From Hymenobacter sp. DG01 (GTDB lineage Bacteria; Bacteroidota; Bacteroidia; Cytophagales; Hymenobacteraceae), in contig NZ_CP040937.1 in the NCBI RefSeq assembly GCF_006352025.1, forward strand, positions 186,001-250,000: DNA of 64,000 nucleotides, given 5' to 3'. A model generated the notes under the pieces. It was not told the origin of the DNA, searched no databases, and was given only the letters and a program-made list of their open reading frames with translations. Every line of letters begins with the position of its first letter. The first letter of the stretch is position 1. Below are positions 1-8,055 of the stretch, piece by piece. The position numbers were made by a program, and so were the translations under genes.

Positions 1-1
1 T

Positions 2-391
2 TTACAGCAGGTCGCTAATGGTAGCAAAGGCCTGGTTGCCGGTCAGTCGGACCTGACTAGCGGAATAGACCGGGCTTTGGTCCTGCTTGCGGTAGAAGTA
101 GCAGGCTAGGTAGGGGTCGTAACTGATGGCCGTGGCCGGCTCGGCTACGGTGCTGGTGAAGGTGCCGTGGGCAAAGGCATGCACATTTTTGTGCTTGTCC
201 CGAATCACGCGCTGGCGCCCTTTTTCCCGGACCTCAAAGGTGACATTCAGCAGGTGCACATCGGGCAGATGGGCTACCACTTTCTCTTTGCCATCAACCT
301 TGAATAGGATCGACCAATATCCCTTTTTCTGGAGGTTGCGGTAGGCTTTTACCTGCTTGCCTTCTAGGTCAATGGTAAGGGGGCGTATCAT
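2..391 (-). CDS. Conserved hypothetical protein, 129 aa
   Basis: The protein begins MIRPLTIDLEG and contains the run VIRDKHKNVHAFAHGT near residues 65-80. I associate this lysine/arginine-rich pattern with a small uncharacterised family found in phages and plasmids; no function is known to me. The frame is open further upstream, to about 469, but the ATG at 391 leaves only a 13-base gap to the preceding gene, whereas the longer form would overlap it. It is the last gene of a two-gene minus-strand unit. The stop codon lies at the very edge of the window, so the downstream context is unknown. No membrane segment or signal peptide is visible. Confidence 0.6.
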   Translation of the reverse strand: MIRPLTIDLEGKQVKAYRNLQKKGYWSILFKVDGKEKVVAHLPDVHLLNVTFEVREKGRQRVIRDKHKNVHAFAHGTFTSTVAEPATAISYDPYLACYFYRKQDQSPVYSASQVRLTGNQAFATISDLL

Positions 392-404
392 CTGACCGGC
401 CGGT

Positions 405-719
405 TTAGTGAGTAACCGGAGTGGCGCTGGCAGCTTCAAGCAGCAGGCGTGGCTGTTCAGCGTGGGCACCGGCCGCGTAGTAGGTCTGGCTGATTGTTAC
501 CTTCAGTTCTTCGGGCTGCACGGGAGCAACCCAATCCGTCAGATTAGAGGTCTGAAACCCCAAGGCGCGGAGCACTTCTAGGTTGGCCTCGGAGGCAAAG
601 GGAACTACGCTAAGCTCGTTGTTATCCGTCGTCTCAAAGCGAAAGGCCCGCAGCGAGTAATCCTGCAACCCAAGCGAGAAAGAAAGAATCAGATAAGGAA
701 CAGTACACTGCTTTTTCAT
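405..719 (-). CDS. Hypothetical protein, 104 aa
   Basis: I do not recognise this protein (MKKQCTVPYLILSFSLGLQ at the N-terminus). A longer version with a GTG start at 737 is possible, but the ATG at 719 is preceded by GGAGG a few bases upstream, a clear ribosome binding site of a kind not common here, so I prefer it. The first 25 residues are fairly hydrophobic but do not make a convincing signal peptide. It heads a two-gene unit with the gene ending at 2. A GTTGC...ATACGCAA promoter/operator-like element lies 20 bases upstream of the start (739-756). Confidence 0.55.
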   Translation of the reverse strand: MKKQCTVPYLILSFSLGLQDYSLRAFRFETTDNNELSVVPFASEANLEVLRALGFQTSNLTDWVAPVQPEELKVTISQTYYAAGAHAEQPRLLLEAASATPVTH

Positions 720-738
720 AGCCTCCGGGGGTATCACC

Positions 739-756
739 GTTGCTATTTATACGCAA
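739..756 (-). promoter_or_regulatory. GTTGC...GCAA regulatory element, copy 1
   Basis: On the plus strand it reads GTTGCTATTTATACGCAA; the arms TTGC and GCAA form a short dyad. The identical 18 bases recur at 42396-42413, and close relatives lie at 37456-37473, 41796-41813 and 42254-42271. Here it sits 20 bases before the start codon of the gene at 405-719. The spacing suggests a promoter or operator; which of the two is inference. Confidence 0.5.
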
Positions 757-781
757 AACCAGCCTTCAAGTTGGTGCTTTT

Positions 782-797
782 GTTGCTCTTTAGCAAC
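782..797. repeat. 16-bp dyad GTTGCTCTTTAGCAAC
   Basis: The arms GTTGCT and AGCAAC are perfectly complementary around a 4-base centre. An almost identical dyad (GTTGCTATTTAGCAAC) is at 50067-50082. In both places it directly abuts the T-run of a minus-strand terminator. It may be the operator of the gene that follows on the minus strand. Confidence 0.4.
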
Positions 798-820
798 AAA
801 AAAGACCGGCAAAACCGGCC
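798..820 (-). terminator. Probable terminator of the umuDC unit
   Basis: Read on the minus strand, a GGCCGG/CCGGTC stem with one G-T pair and a T-rich loop is followed by six T residues. It lies about 120 bases beyond the stop of umuC. Confidence 0.5.
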
Positions 821-940
821 TTTTGTCCCTGCTGCCCACTTTCAGAGTATCTGAATAGAGCCTTTATTCATTGTTCTTAATTAGCTCCCAGTCTGAGAGT
901 TTTACTTCCTCAAAAAAACCTGAATTAACCGAAACTGCTC

Positions 941-2236
941 CTACGACTTAACCCACAGCAGATCTTTAAACCGCGTGGTATAAGCTGGGGTTTTCCACGC
1001 CGCTTTTGCCGTCCAGGGTGCTACTTCCAGGCCTGGGGCCGGTACCGCTGTGGCCAGTCGAACGGTGTTCTTGCCAAAGCGCCGGTTTAGGGCATCCATT
1101 TCCGCCATAATCTGGCTTCGCTTCTCTGATGGGGGCTCAGCGCAAAATAAGGACAGTTGCACCTGGCCGGCCGGCTCCAGCCCATCGAGCACAATGCCCG
1201 CTTTCACATAGCGACCCGGCTGCCACATGGCCGACAACGCGGCCCGCGCCTGAGCCAGCAACTCACTGGTATCTGACGTGGCTACCGGCAGCGTTACCAC
1301 AGCGGAAAACGAATAGGGCGGGGGCTCCAGCCCGTAGCGGCTCTTGCTGATAAAGATGGTCAGAATGTGAGCCGCATCGCCCTGTTTACGCAGCTTCTCG
1401 GCACCTCGGGAGAGAAATGTAGCTACGGCACCCAATACATCGTCAAAGGAGCTGAGGGCCTGGCCAAAGGTGCGGGAACAGCAGATACTTTGCCGGCGTA
1501 GGGTACCGTCCTCGCTCGGCGCCAGCCCCTGACAGGAATAGCCCTGCAGCTCGCGTACCAGGCGCGCGCCGACTACGCCGCCCAGGTGCTTGCGGGCAAA
1601 CGAGTCGGCGCACGCCGCCAGCTCAGCGGCAGTGTAAATGCCCGCGGCCGTGAGCGTCTGCGCGTACTGGCGGCCAACTCCCCAAACATCCTCCACGGCT
1701 ACCTGCTCCAGAGCCCAGCGCCGGCGCTCCTCGGTATCGAGGTACACCACGCCCTGATGCTCAGGGTTCTTCTTAGCGATGCGGTTAGCCAGCTTGGCCA
1801 GCGTTTTTGTGGGGGCCACGCCGACGCAGTTAGGCAAGCCCGTGCGCTTCAGCACCTTGGCCCGCAGATTACGGGCGAAGGTATCCAGGCTACCGCAGTA
1901 GCGCTCCATGCCGTGCAGGTCCATAAAGGCCTCGTCGATGGAATAGATTTCAACCTCGGGGGCGGTCTGCGCCAGGCAGTACATCACCCGCCGCGACATA
2001 TCTCCATACAAAGGATAGTTGGAGCTGAATACGTGGGCTTTGTGGCGCTCCAGCTCCTCTTTCACCTGAAAGTATGGATCACCCATCTGAAAGCCCAGGG
2101 CCTTCGCCTCGGCCGAGCGGCTGATGATACAGCCGTCATTGTTTGACAGCACCACCACGGGCTTTCCCTGCAGCTTGGGCTGGAAAACAGACTCGCAGTT
2201 GCAATAAAAGTTGTTGATATCGAGCAACCCGAACAT
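941..2236 (-). CDS. umuC: UmuC-like Y-family DNA polymerase (pol V catalytic subunit)
   Basis: This is a translesion polymerase of 431 residues, close to the usual UmuC length. The Y-family catalytic acidic residues are visible: D6 in MFGLLDINNFY, and D101-E102 in YSIDEAFMDL. CVGVAPTKTLAKLANRIAKK near residues 135-157 is the typical finger/palm segment. The C-terminus is the little-finger and UmuC-specific tail. It starts 5 bases after the stop of umuD, so the two are certainly co-transcribed. In known systems UmuC forms pol V with cleaved UmuD and copies damaged DNA. Plasmid-borne umuDC pairs are common and protect against UV and chemical mutagens during transfer or stress. Confidence 0.93.
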   Translation of the reverse strand: MFGLLDINNFYCNCESVFQPKLQGKPVVVLSNNDGCIISRSAEAKALGFQMGDPYFQVKEELERHKAHVFSSNYPLYGDMSRRVMYCLAQTAPEVEIYSIDEAFMDLHGMERYCGSLDTFARNLRAKVLKRTGLPNCVGVAPTKTLAKLANRIAKKNPEHQGVVYLDTEERRRWALEQVAVEDVWGVGRQYAQTLTAAGIYTAAELAACADSFARKHLGGVVGARLVRELQGYSCQGLAPSEDGTLRRQSICCSRTFGQALSSFDDVLGAVATFLSRGAEKLRKQGDAAHILTIFISKSRYGLEPPPYSFSAVVTLPVATSDTSELLAQARAALSAMWQPGRYVKAGIVLDGLEPAGQVQLSLFCAEPPSEKRSQIMAEMDALNRRFGKNTVRLATAVPAPGLEVAPWTAKAAWKTPAYTTRFKDLLWVKS

Positions 2237-2241
2237 GGCTC

Positions 2242-2709
2242 CTAATCTCTGGTGCGCAGTAAGGCGCTCATCTTACCTGGAATCAGCTCATGCAGCACAT
2301 GGGTTACCACGCCCCATATCTGCACGTCGCCGGCATCGTGAATCTGCCAAGGTTTAAAGGCCGGATTTTCGGGCTTCAGCCACCACGCTCCATCCTCGCA
2401 CCATAAGCGCTTCACGGTGCATTCTCCATCAATCACGGCCACCACAATATGATTATGGTCGGCTTCCATCTGCTTATCGACGGCCAGTAAGTCGCCCTCG
2501 TGGATCTCCGCGCCCGCCATGCTTTCTCCCATTACCCGTACCAGGTACGTTGCGTCCGGATGCCGTAGCAGCAACCGGTTCAGGTCAAACATTTCCTCTA
2601 TTTCGTCACTGGCCGGGCTCGGGAAGCCGGCTGGTACGGCGCAGCTGAATAAAGGTAGCAGAAAGGGAATTCCGGTATCAGGAACCGGAATGAGTTCTAC
2701 GTTTTGCAT
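2242..2709 (-). CDS. umuD: UmuD-like S24 self-cleaving peptidase
   Basis: The protein has 155 residues. The pattern AGFPSPASDE at 27-36 matches the UmuD cleavage region, with probable autocleavage between A27 and G28. The catalytic serine is S63 in MGESMAGAEIHEGD and the catalytic lysine K100 in GECTVKRL. It lacks the LexA DNA-binding domain, so it is a UmuD-type mutagenesis protein. It is the first gene of the umuDC unit. A 13-bp dyad, CTAACTTAGTTAG, lies 40 bases before the start and is a candidate operator. Whether it is controlled by a LexA-type repressor cannot be told, since none is encoded in the window. Confidence 0.92.
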   Translation of the reverse strand: MQNVELIPVPDTGIPFLLPLFSCAVPAGFPSPASDEIEEMFDLNRLLLRHPDATYLVRVMGESMAGAEIHEGDLLAVDKQMEADHNHIVVAVIDGECTVKRLWCEDGAWWLKPENPAFKPWQIHDAGDVQIWGVVTHVLHELIPGKMSALLRTRD

Positions 2710-2749
2710 GGCACTTGCAGTAGGTAAGGACTACAAGTATACGCCGCTA

Positions 2750-2762
2750 CTAACTTAGTTAG
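2750..2762. promoter_or_regulatory. Dyad upstream of umuDC
   Basis: CTAAC-TTA-GTTAG is a perfect 5-bp inverted repeat with a 3-base centre, 40 bases upstream of the umuD start. Position and symmetry suggest an operator for the umuDC unit. The binding protein is unknown. Confidence 0.4.
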
Positions 2763-2856
2763 CTGAAATAAGCTAAAATAAATAGCAATTCATGTATAGC
2801 GCTACTGCAATTCCGGCATGTATTCCAGCGTATGGCCCGATGAGCAAGCCAGCTGC

Positions 2857-3171
2857 TTACTCAGTTGGCTCACCTTCAGCCGTTGCTTCCTGTTGCAGTT
2901 CCGGCAACACGGCGGCCACGGCAAAGAAGTCACTACGGAATAGATTTGACTCGCGCTCAGCAATGGAAAAGCGTAGGGCAATGGCCTCGTAAGCGCCTTC
3001 CGAAATCTTCAGATGGGCCACTTCGCCCGTTGTGCCCTGGCCCCGGTCCCCGTGAATGCAAAGAAGGTGGTCGTACTGATTGAGAGGCTTATACTTGAAA
3101 ATACGAATGTAAGCCTGGTGATTCTGGTAGGCCCCTAGTTCACTAGGGGTAGAAAGCTTTTTGGAACTCAT
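2857..3171 (-). CDS. Hypothetical protein, 104 aa
   Basis: I do not recognise this soluble protein. It starts MSSKKLSTPSELGAYQNHQ and ends in an acidic tail, LQQEATAEGEPTE. The middle, YDHLLCIHGDRGQGTTGEV, is the most ordered-looking part. There are no membrane segments. It is separate from umuD by about 150 bases and from the next upstream gene by 33 bases, so it probably shares a transcript with the gene at 3205-3549. Reading frame and composition look like a genuine backbone gene. Confidence 0.5.
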   Translation of the reverse strand: MSSKKLSTPSELGAYQNHQAYIRIFKYKPLNQYDHLLCIHGDRGQGTTGEVAHLKISEGAYEAIALRFSIAERESNLFRSDFFAVAAVLPELQQEATAEGEPTE

Positions 3172-3204
3172 AGCTGGGCTGGGCTGAACCCAAAGGTAAG
3201 CAGG

Positions 3205-3549
3205 CTACGGCTGGTCGTCGTAGATAACGAACACGGCCACCAGGTCAGGAACCCGCCCGTTAACGGTATCATCCTTATACTGAGCCGGGCGGAAAAAGCG
3301 CCGCTGCACCCGGCAGGCCAGCATCATCAGGTCGCCCGCTTCATTGTAAGGTACATTTACCGTAAAGGCATCTTTGCGCTGGGGCAGCTCCCCGATGGCG
3401 TTTCCAATGTCGCAGATTACCTCCGCCATCAGGCGCTGATACTCCCAGTTGGGCACCGGTGCTTCCGCATCGCTGGGAACGTAGTTGGCCCGCACAAGAA
3501 TGTACTTCCCGTTTTTAACAATAAAGCCGTGGGGCGGCTGGGCGTGCAT
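3205..3549 (-). CDS. Hypothetical protein, 114 aa
   Basis: The function is not recognised. The frame is open far upstream, to 3762, but that extension is arginine/alanine-rich and crosses a terminator-like hairpin, so it is probably not translated. Two ATGs are plausible, at 3564 and 3549. The second is preceded by GGAGGGA with 8-base spacing and is preferred. The body (HGFIVKNGKYILVRANYVPS, then a C-terminal VAVFVIYDDQP) suggests a small alpha/beta protein. Confidence 0.5.
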   Translation of the reverse strand: MHAQPPHGFIVKNGKYILVRANYVPSDAEAPVPNWEYQRLMAEVICDIGNAIGELPQRKDAFTVNVPYNEAGDLMMLACRVQRRFFRPAQYKDDTVNGRVPDLVAVFVIYDDQP

Positions 3550-3665
3550 CTGGGTTCCCTCCATACCGTAAAAGTAGCAGGCCGTAAAAGCAATTACCCA
3601 CTCCGGCGCTGGAATAGCCTGTTTTTCTTGACTTTTACCCGCCAAACAGCGTATCTTTATATAGT

Positions 3666-3697
3666 AAAAAAATAGGGGAAGCCTTGCGGCTCCCCCT
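3666..3697 (-). terminator. Rho-independent terminator
   Basis: A 10-bp stem with one mismatch around a TTGC loop (3674-3697) is followed on the minus strand by a run of seven T residues. It ends the transcript of the small gene at 3702-3833. Confidence 0.7.
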
Positions 3698-3701
3698 ACC
3701 C

Positions 3702-3833
3702 TTACTTCCAGTGTTCGAGCAGCGCCACGGCGCTCCCGCCCACTAGAAACCCCAACAGCCACTTTACCAGCTCCTGGGGTATGCGGAGTTTAAGCGTGAA
3801 CTTAAAATCCGTTTCAGCACGTTCCTTTTCCAT
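3702..3833 (-). CDS. Small single-pass membrane protein, 43 aa
   Basis: Starting at the ATG at 3833, the peptide begins MEKERAETDFKFTLKLRIP and has one hydrophobic segment, VKWLLGFLVGGSAVALL, before a short tail. The longer frame to 3893 starts inside a hairpin and is less likely. A good terminator follows 5 bases after the stop, which supports a real short gene. Function unknown. Confidence 0.4.
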   Translation of the reverse strand: MEKERAETDFKFTLKLRIPQELVKWLLGFLVGGSAVALLEHWK

Positions 3834-3873
3834 CTTGTCCGAAGAAGTTAAGGTGTGACTGCACCCACTTCTT

Positions 3874-3907
3874 GAAACCCCGAAGGCCTCCACGCCTCCG
3901 GGGTTTC
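3874..3907. terminator. Long stem-loop upstream of small membrane gene
   Basis: GAAACCCCGAAGGC pairs with the segment at 3894-3907 over 14 positions with one mismatch. There is no T-run on either side. It lies between the gene at 3702-3833 and the divergent gene at 4110, so it may insulate them. Its role is uncertain. Confidence 0.35.
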
Positions 3908-4109
3908 GCCGTTCATAGGCAACCGACGTTGGCGGGGTGGATACCGTGCGTTACCCCTAAGATACACATAAAAAACCGCATTTATAGGCTAGAAACGCAG
4001 TTTTGGCGGATATTTTGCCTATCTAATCAACTCTTTTTTTTGCTCCTGATTTGGAAGTGTACGGCGAATAGTCGTCTTTTTTCAACACCTCCTTTTTTCC
4101 ATTTCAGCC

Positions 4110-4391
4110 ATGAGCACCACCTTACACGAACAAGTCCTAGCCCTGCACCGCCACTACAATCAGGTAGAGGAAACGCAGGTAGGTTTACCTGACAAACGTT
4201 CCCGAACGCACAACAACCACGATGCCCAGGAACAGCGCGTAATTGAGAAGGCCTTCGAGGTTATGCGGGCAGCCCGCAACCTGCCCACGGCCGGCACCGA
4301 GTACGAGGCAGAAGTAGAAAACATCATCGACGGCTGCCGCGATATTCAGCAAAATCCCTACCTGCGACGCGGTGGCGTAGGCCGGGGGTAA
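4110..4391 (+). CDS. Hypothetical protein, 93 aa
   Basis: An unrecognised, hydrophilic and probably helical protein: MSTTLHEQVLALHRHYNQVEE at the start and a glycine-rich end (RRGGVGRG). It is one of the few plus-strand genes of this part of the backbone. It follows an AT-rich leader of about 150 bases containing several T-tracts. It ends 6 bases before the convergent gene fragment at 4398. No close functional hint comes from its neighbours. Confidence 0.5.
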   Translation: MSTTLHEQVLALHRHYNQVEETQVGLPDKRSRTHNNHDAQEQRVIEKAFEVMRAARNLPTAGTEYEAEVENIIDGCRDIQQNPYLRRGGVGRG

Positions 4392-4397
4392 GCCATT

Positions 4398-4901
4398 TCA
4401 GGCCACGTCTAGTTGCGGCTGGCCCTGATGGTGCAGCATCTGCCGCTGCAGGTAGTCCCGCAGCTCCAGCAGTCCCAATTCCTGAGCCAGCGTCAGGCTA
4501 CGCTGAAAATGCTCGTGGCCTGGGCTGCTGGCGCTATAGGGTTGCTGCTCGTCCTGGTACTGGTGGGCCAGGTGAAGGCCTGCCAGACAATCTAGCAGCG
4601 GCTGCATCGAGCAGCCTTGCTGATTCAAGCTGGCCAGGGCATGCACGATGGCAAAGCAGATGGCCGCTTTCCCAGCTGCTATTTCCTCTACCTGTTCCGT
4701 TTCCCAAGGCTGGGCACTCCGCTGGCACTCGCGCTGCTGCCGCTGGGCGGCGACATACCGGCGCTGACAGCGCTGGAAATACAGCCAGAAATCATCCTCG
4801 GCCGGAAAGAGCTTTGATAATCCCCGAACGGCATACTCCTGCAGCGTCAGGTAGTCGAGCAACTGTTGGCCTTGGTTAAAAGTTTGGTACAGAAGTCGCA
4901 T
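4398..4901 (-). pseudogene. C-terminal part of a gene interrupted by the 23-kb element
   Basis: From 4862 downwards this frame encodes 154 residues (LLDYLTLQEYAVRGLSKLFP onward) that continue in frame from the N-terminal fragment at 28021-28269. Joining the two with a single copy of the target duplication gives ...AGPSAEQ followed by LLDYLTLQ.... The first 13 residues of the present frame (MRLLYQTFNQGQQ) come from the left inverted repeat plus the duplication, so the ATG at 4901 is supplied by the element. The truncated product may still be made. The body is helical and glutamine-rich; I do not know its family. The fusion interpretation is direct from the sequence, the function is unknown. 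Confidence 0.75.
4863..4866 (+). repeat. Target-site duplication, left copy
   Basis: CTGT immediately outside the left inverted repeat matches CTGT immediately outside the right one (28021-28024), in the same orientation. A 5-base reading, CTGTT, is also possible if the left end of the element is taken one base further in. Confidence 0.7.
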
Positions 4902-4904
4902 TTG
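4867..4904 (+). repeat. Left 38-bp terminal inverted repeat
   Basis: It starts TGGCCTTGGTTAAAAG at the outer edge and ends GTCGCATTTG at the inner edge. The reverse complement of 27983-28020 differs at one position (G at 4892 versus A). It supplies an ATG reading outwards into the truncated gene. Confidence 0.88.
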
Positions 4905-4949
4905 GCCCGTACCGGACCTGCGTCTCTCGGGTGTCTTTCTTATGCCTAC

Positions 4950-5412
4950 TTATGCCTGGGCTTTGGGGCGATGGCGCAGCGGCAGCAGCACAGCCAGCAG
5001 CGCGGCGCCGCTGGCCAATAGTGGGTGTTGTTAAACAAATAGGGAAAAACCTCCAACTCGTTCCTCTGCCGGTTTGCACGGCGGCTGACAGGTGCTGGTC
5101 AAGTCCATATCGAACGGCGCGTCCGTCGGCAGGGTCCGGTCGGAGAAGTCGTATTCGCCGTGCATGTTCAGGTAGCGGTAAGAGAGCACGGTCAAGTCGA
5201 AGACCAGCAGCGTCTCGTCCACGTAGGAGTCGGCGGTTGCCGAAGTACCTGAACGAGGCGCTGCTGGCGGACGAGTCCATAGCCAGGTCGACCTTCTGCC
5301 CGTCGCTGCTGCGGAGCACCTCAGGCGAGAAGCGGAACGATCAGTACTGGAACCGCACACGAGTCACAATGGCCGCTTGTACCAAAGCCTCAGATTCACC
5401 TTCATAGGGGGA
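4950..5412 (-). pseudogene. Decayed gene remnant with a C-terminal membrane segment
   Basis: Stitching frames on the minus strand gives a protein-like series: TSPYEGESEALVQAAIV, then SFRFSPEVLRSSDGQKVDL, then DETLLVFDLTVLSYRYLN, and finally the hydrophobic tail LLASGAALLAVLLPLRHRPK, ending at the stop at 4950-4952. At least two in-frame stops (about 5337 and 5031) and one frameshift (about 5230) interrupt it. I do not recognise the family. It looks like an exported protein anchored at its C-terminus. Its decay at the left end of the element suggests older rearrangement of the cargo. Confidence 0.35.
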
Positions 5413-5427
5413 GGTTTGCCGCTCGAT

Positions 5428-5492
5428 GTTTGAATCTCATACCTATTGGTTTGATTTCCATTATTTACCCCGTCCGGACGCGCAGACCTTTG
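5428..5492 (+). promoter_or_regulatory. AraC-type operator-promoter 1
   Basis: GTTTGAAT at 5428 and GTTTGATT at 5449 are direct repeats 21 bp apart. ACCTTTG at 5486-5492 follows after exactly 29 bases. This is the same geometry as six other sites in the element. ACCTTTG with its preceding G resembles the Bacteroidetes -7 box TAnnTTTG. It faces the truncated araC-like gene at 5668, 175 bases downstream. Confidence 0.8.
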
Positions 5493-5667
5493 CAGAAGTA
5501 ACTGCGACGTACCGTCGGCTTCCTACTCTAGCCTGTCGTCTACCACATTTAAAGTAGTTGCTGACATGGGCTATGGCAAGCGCGGCTAACAGAAAGAATC
5601 TCCCGGCCACCTGCACAAGTGCGTTGGCCGAAGCGCCCGGTTCACGTTAAGTCCTGACGGAAAGATT

Positions 5668-6216
5668 ATGAAAGGATTCAAGGCCTACCAGATAGACACG
5701 GCTTCTGGTCCATTCAGCGCTGGTGGCCGCCGTGATTGTTACGCTATCTACCTGCTGTCCGGCCAACGAGCACTGCAGAGCACCGACCGGGAAACCGAAC
5801 CGGATACCACGTATTTGTTGGTGGGTAACCCGTCAGAGGGGGACTCTTCGCACGTATTGCTCGCTCACCAAACGGGCTATGCCTGTTTGTTTACTGAGGC
5901 GTTTGTGCAAGAGTGCGGCAAGGTGGCAAGCCAGACACCCTGGTCCTTGCTCCGCACCGTAGGGAGCATCGTCTTCCCGCTTCAATGTGAGCAGGCCCTA
6001 TACCTGACCAGTCTGTTTCAAAAGATGGTGGCCGAGCAACAGTCATCCTATCTTTTTCAGCACGAGCTGCTCGGCAGCTACCTACAACTGGTCCTGCACG
6101 AGGCCTTGCGGCTTCACCCCACCGCCCCTCCCTGCCACTTTCGGTACTACTTCCAGTGCCTCGCCTCGCCGGGCGGACTCGGTACCGGCTGGCTTCGCCG
6201 CCGACGCCGGGGATAA
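5668..6216 (+). CDS. AraC-family sensor domain without DNA-binding domain
   Basis: The 182 residues align by eye with the first two thirds of the full regulator at 8056: GFKAYQIDT versus GFKAYEVDT, GYACLFTEAFVQE versus GYTCLFTEAFMKE, and LGSYLQLVLHEALRLHP versus a similar stretch there. The two C-terminal helix-turn-helix motifs expected of AraC proteins are missing. After HEALRLHP the sequence turns into a low-complexity tail ending RRRRRG. Either the gene is truncated and decaying, or it is a sensor-only partner that modulates the full regulator; the former is more likely. It lies behind promoter 1. The start ATG at 5668 matches the conserved N-terminus, although the frame is open a little further upstream. 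Confidence 0.65.
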   Translation: MKGFKAYQIDTASGPFSAGGRRDCYAIYLLSGQRALQSTDRETEPDTTYLLVGNPSEGDSSHVLLAHQTGYACLFTEAFVQECGKVASQTPWSLLRTVGSIVFPLQCEQALYLTSLFQKMVAEQQSSYLFQHELLGSYLQLVLHEALRLHPTAPPCHFRYYFQCLASPGGLGTGWLRRRRRG

Positions 6217-6255
6217 CTGCCTGAAAGCACGATAACACTCCTTCACCCCACTGCT

Positions 6256-6744
6256 ATGCTACAAACAACCATTGGCCTGTGCGCCCTGTGCTGTGCGCTT
6301 AGCCTACCTGTGTTTGCGCAGTCCAAAATAGCCACCACGGGTGCGCCGGCACCCGCTACACCCAAGGGCCAGCGGGCGCCGGCCCAGTACTTCACGGGCA
6401 CTGCGTGGATATCTTACCTGGTCGCCGACGACAGCACCTACCAGTGCGTGGTGGGCAACGTGGCGTTTGAGCCCGGGGCCCGCACCAACTGGCACCGCCA
6501 CCCCAGCGGGCAAATCCTGCTGGTGACCGAGGGCGTGGGCTATTACCAGGAAAAAGGCCAGCCCCGCCGCCAGCTGCGCAAGGGCGACGTCATCCAGGCC
6601 CGGCCCGGGGTCGAGCACTGGCACGGGGCTTCGGCCAAACATGCCATGACCCACGTGGCCATCGTGCCCAACACGGAGAAGGGCGCGGCCGTCTGGCTGC
6701 AGCCGGTCACTGAAGAGCAATATCTAAGCCCGAGCTCAAAATGA
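6256..6744 (+). CDS. Exported cupin-domain protein
   Basis: It has 162 residues with a signal peptide (MLQTTIGLCALCCALSLPVFAQ). The cupin metal-binding motifs are present: WHRHPSGQILLVTEGVGYY near residues 78-97 and KGDVIQARPGVEHWHGA further on, including the expected His-X-His and the second-motif histidine. Cupins of this subtype commonly accompany carboxymuconolactone decarboxylase-like proteins; one is encoded at 13265. Location is probably periplasmic. The gene follows the truncated araC by 39 bases and may share promoter 1. Substrate unknown; a role in lactone or oxidised-metabolite handling is inference. Confidence 0.8.
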   Translation: MLQTTIGLCALCCALSLPVFAQSKIATTGAPAPATPKGQRAPAQYFTGTAWISYLVADDSTYQCVVGNVAFEPGARTNWHRHPSGQILLVTEGVGYYQEKGQPRRQLRKGDVIQARPGVEHWHGASAKHAMTHVAIVPNTEKGAAVWLQPVTEEQYLSPSSK

Positions 6745-6794
6745 GGTTGAGCGGCTTTTGGCCCGAGCCGGGGATTGTCCTTAGCGAATGGCCT

Positions 6795-6859
6795 GTTTGA
6801 AATTCATACTGATTCGTTTGAATCTCATTTTCTGCCCCTGATAAACTACCGGACCTTTG
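6795..6859 (+). promoter_or_regulatory. AraC-type operator-promoter 2
   Basis: GTTTGAAA (6795) and GTTTGAAT (6816) are 21 bp apart; ACCTTTG lies at 6853-6859 after 29 bases. It drives the aldo/keto reductase at 7005, 145 bases downstream. Confidence 0.85.
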
Positions 6860-6944
6860 TCAGGCAAATTCGAGGCGGCTGCGTTCGTACCGGATGCGCC
6901 GGCTACCGCCGGAAAGAGCACCATTACCGTTACCCCACGGGTAG

Positions 6945-7856
<912 letters not shown>

Positions 7857-7859
7857 TTG

Positions 7860-7934
7860 TACCAAGCGGTGTCGCTCGCGGCAGCAGTTATCCATAGAGG
7901 TAACCGCTGCTGCGGGCGACACCGCTTCTGGTAC
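7860..7934 (+). terminator. Large stem-loop after the aldo/keto reductase
   Basis: AAGCGGTGTCGC and its complement GGCGACACCGCTT, together with GCAGCAG/CTGCTGC, form a long imperfect hairpin with a 17-base loop just after the stop at 7856. There is no strong T-run, but it sits exactly where a terminator or mRNA-protecting hairpin is expected. Confidence 0.5.
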
Positions 7935-8055
7935 TTTAAGGCCTTTGCATCCTGGGCAAGCAGCCGCTGCAAGCCAAGCTGGTTCAACAAGCAGTTCCTG
8001 CCCTTTTTAACTTGGTTTAACACCTTCGCCGTACCGCCTTTACCGTATAATCGTC

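Noticed and set aside
1586..2146. Long plus-strand frame opposite umuC
   Set aside because: It is the mirror of a conserved gene, with composition expected for an antisense frame.
4867..4904. Assignment of the ends to the Tn3 family
   Set aside because: Repeat length and duplication size fit, but the conserved GGGG outer end is missing and no Tn3 transposase is present.
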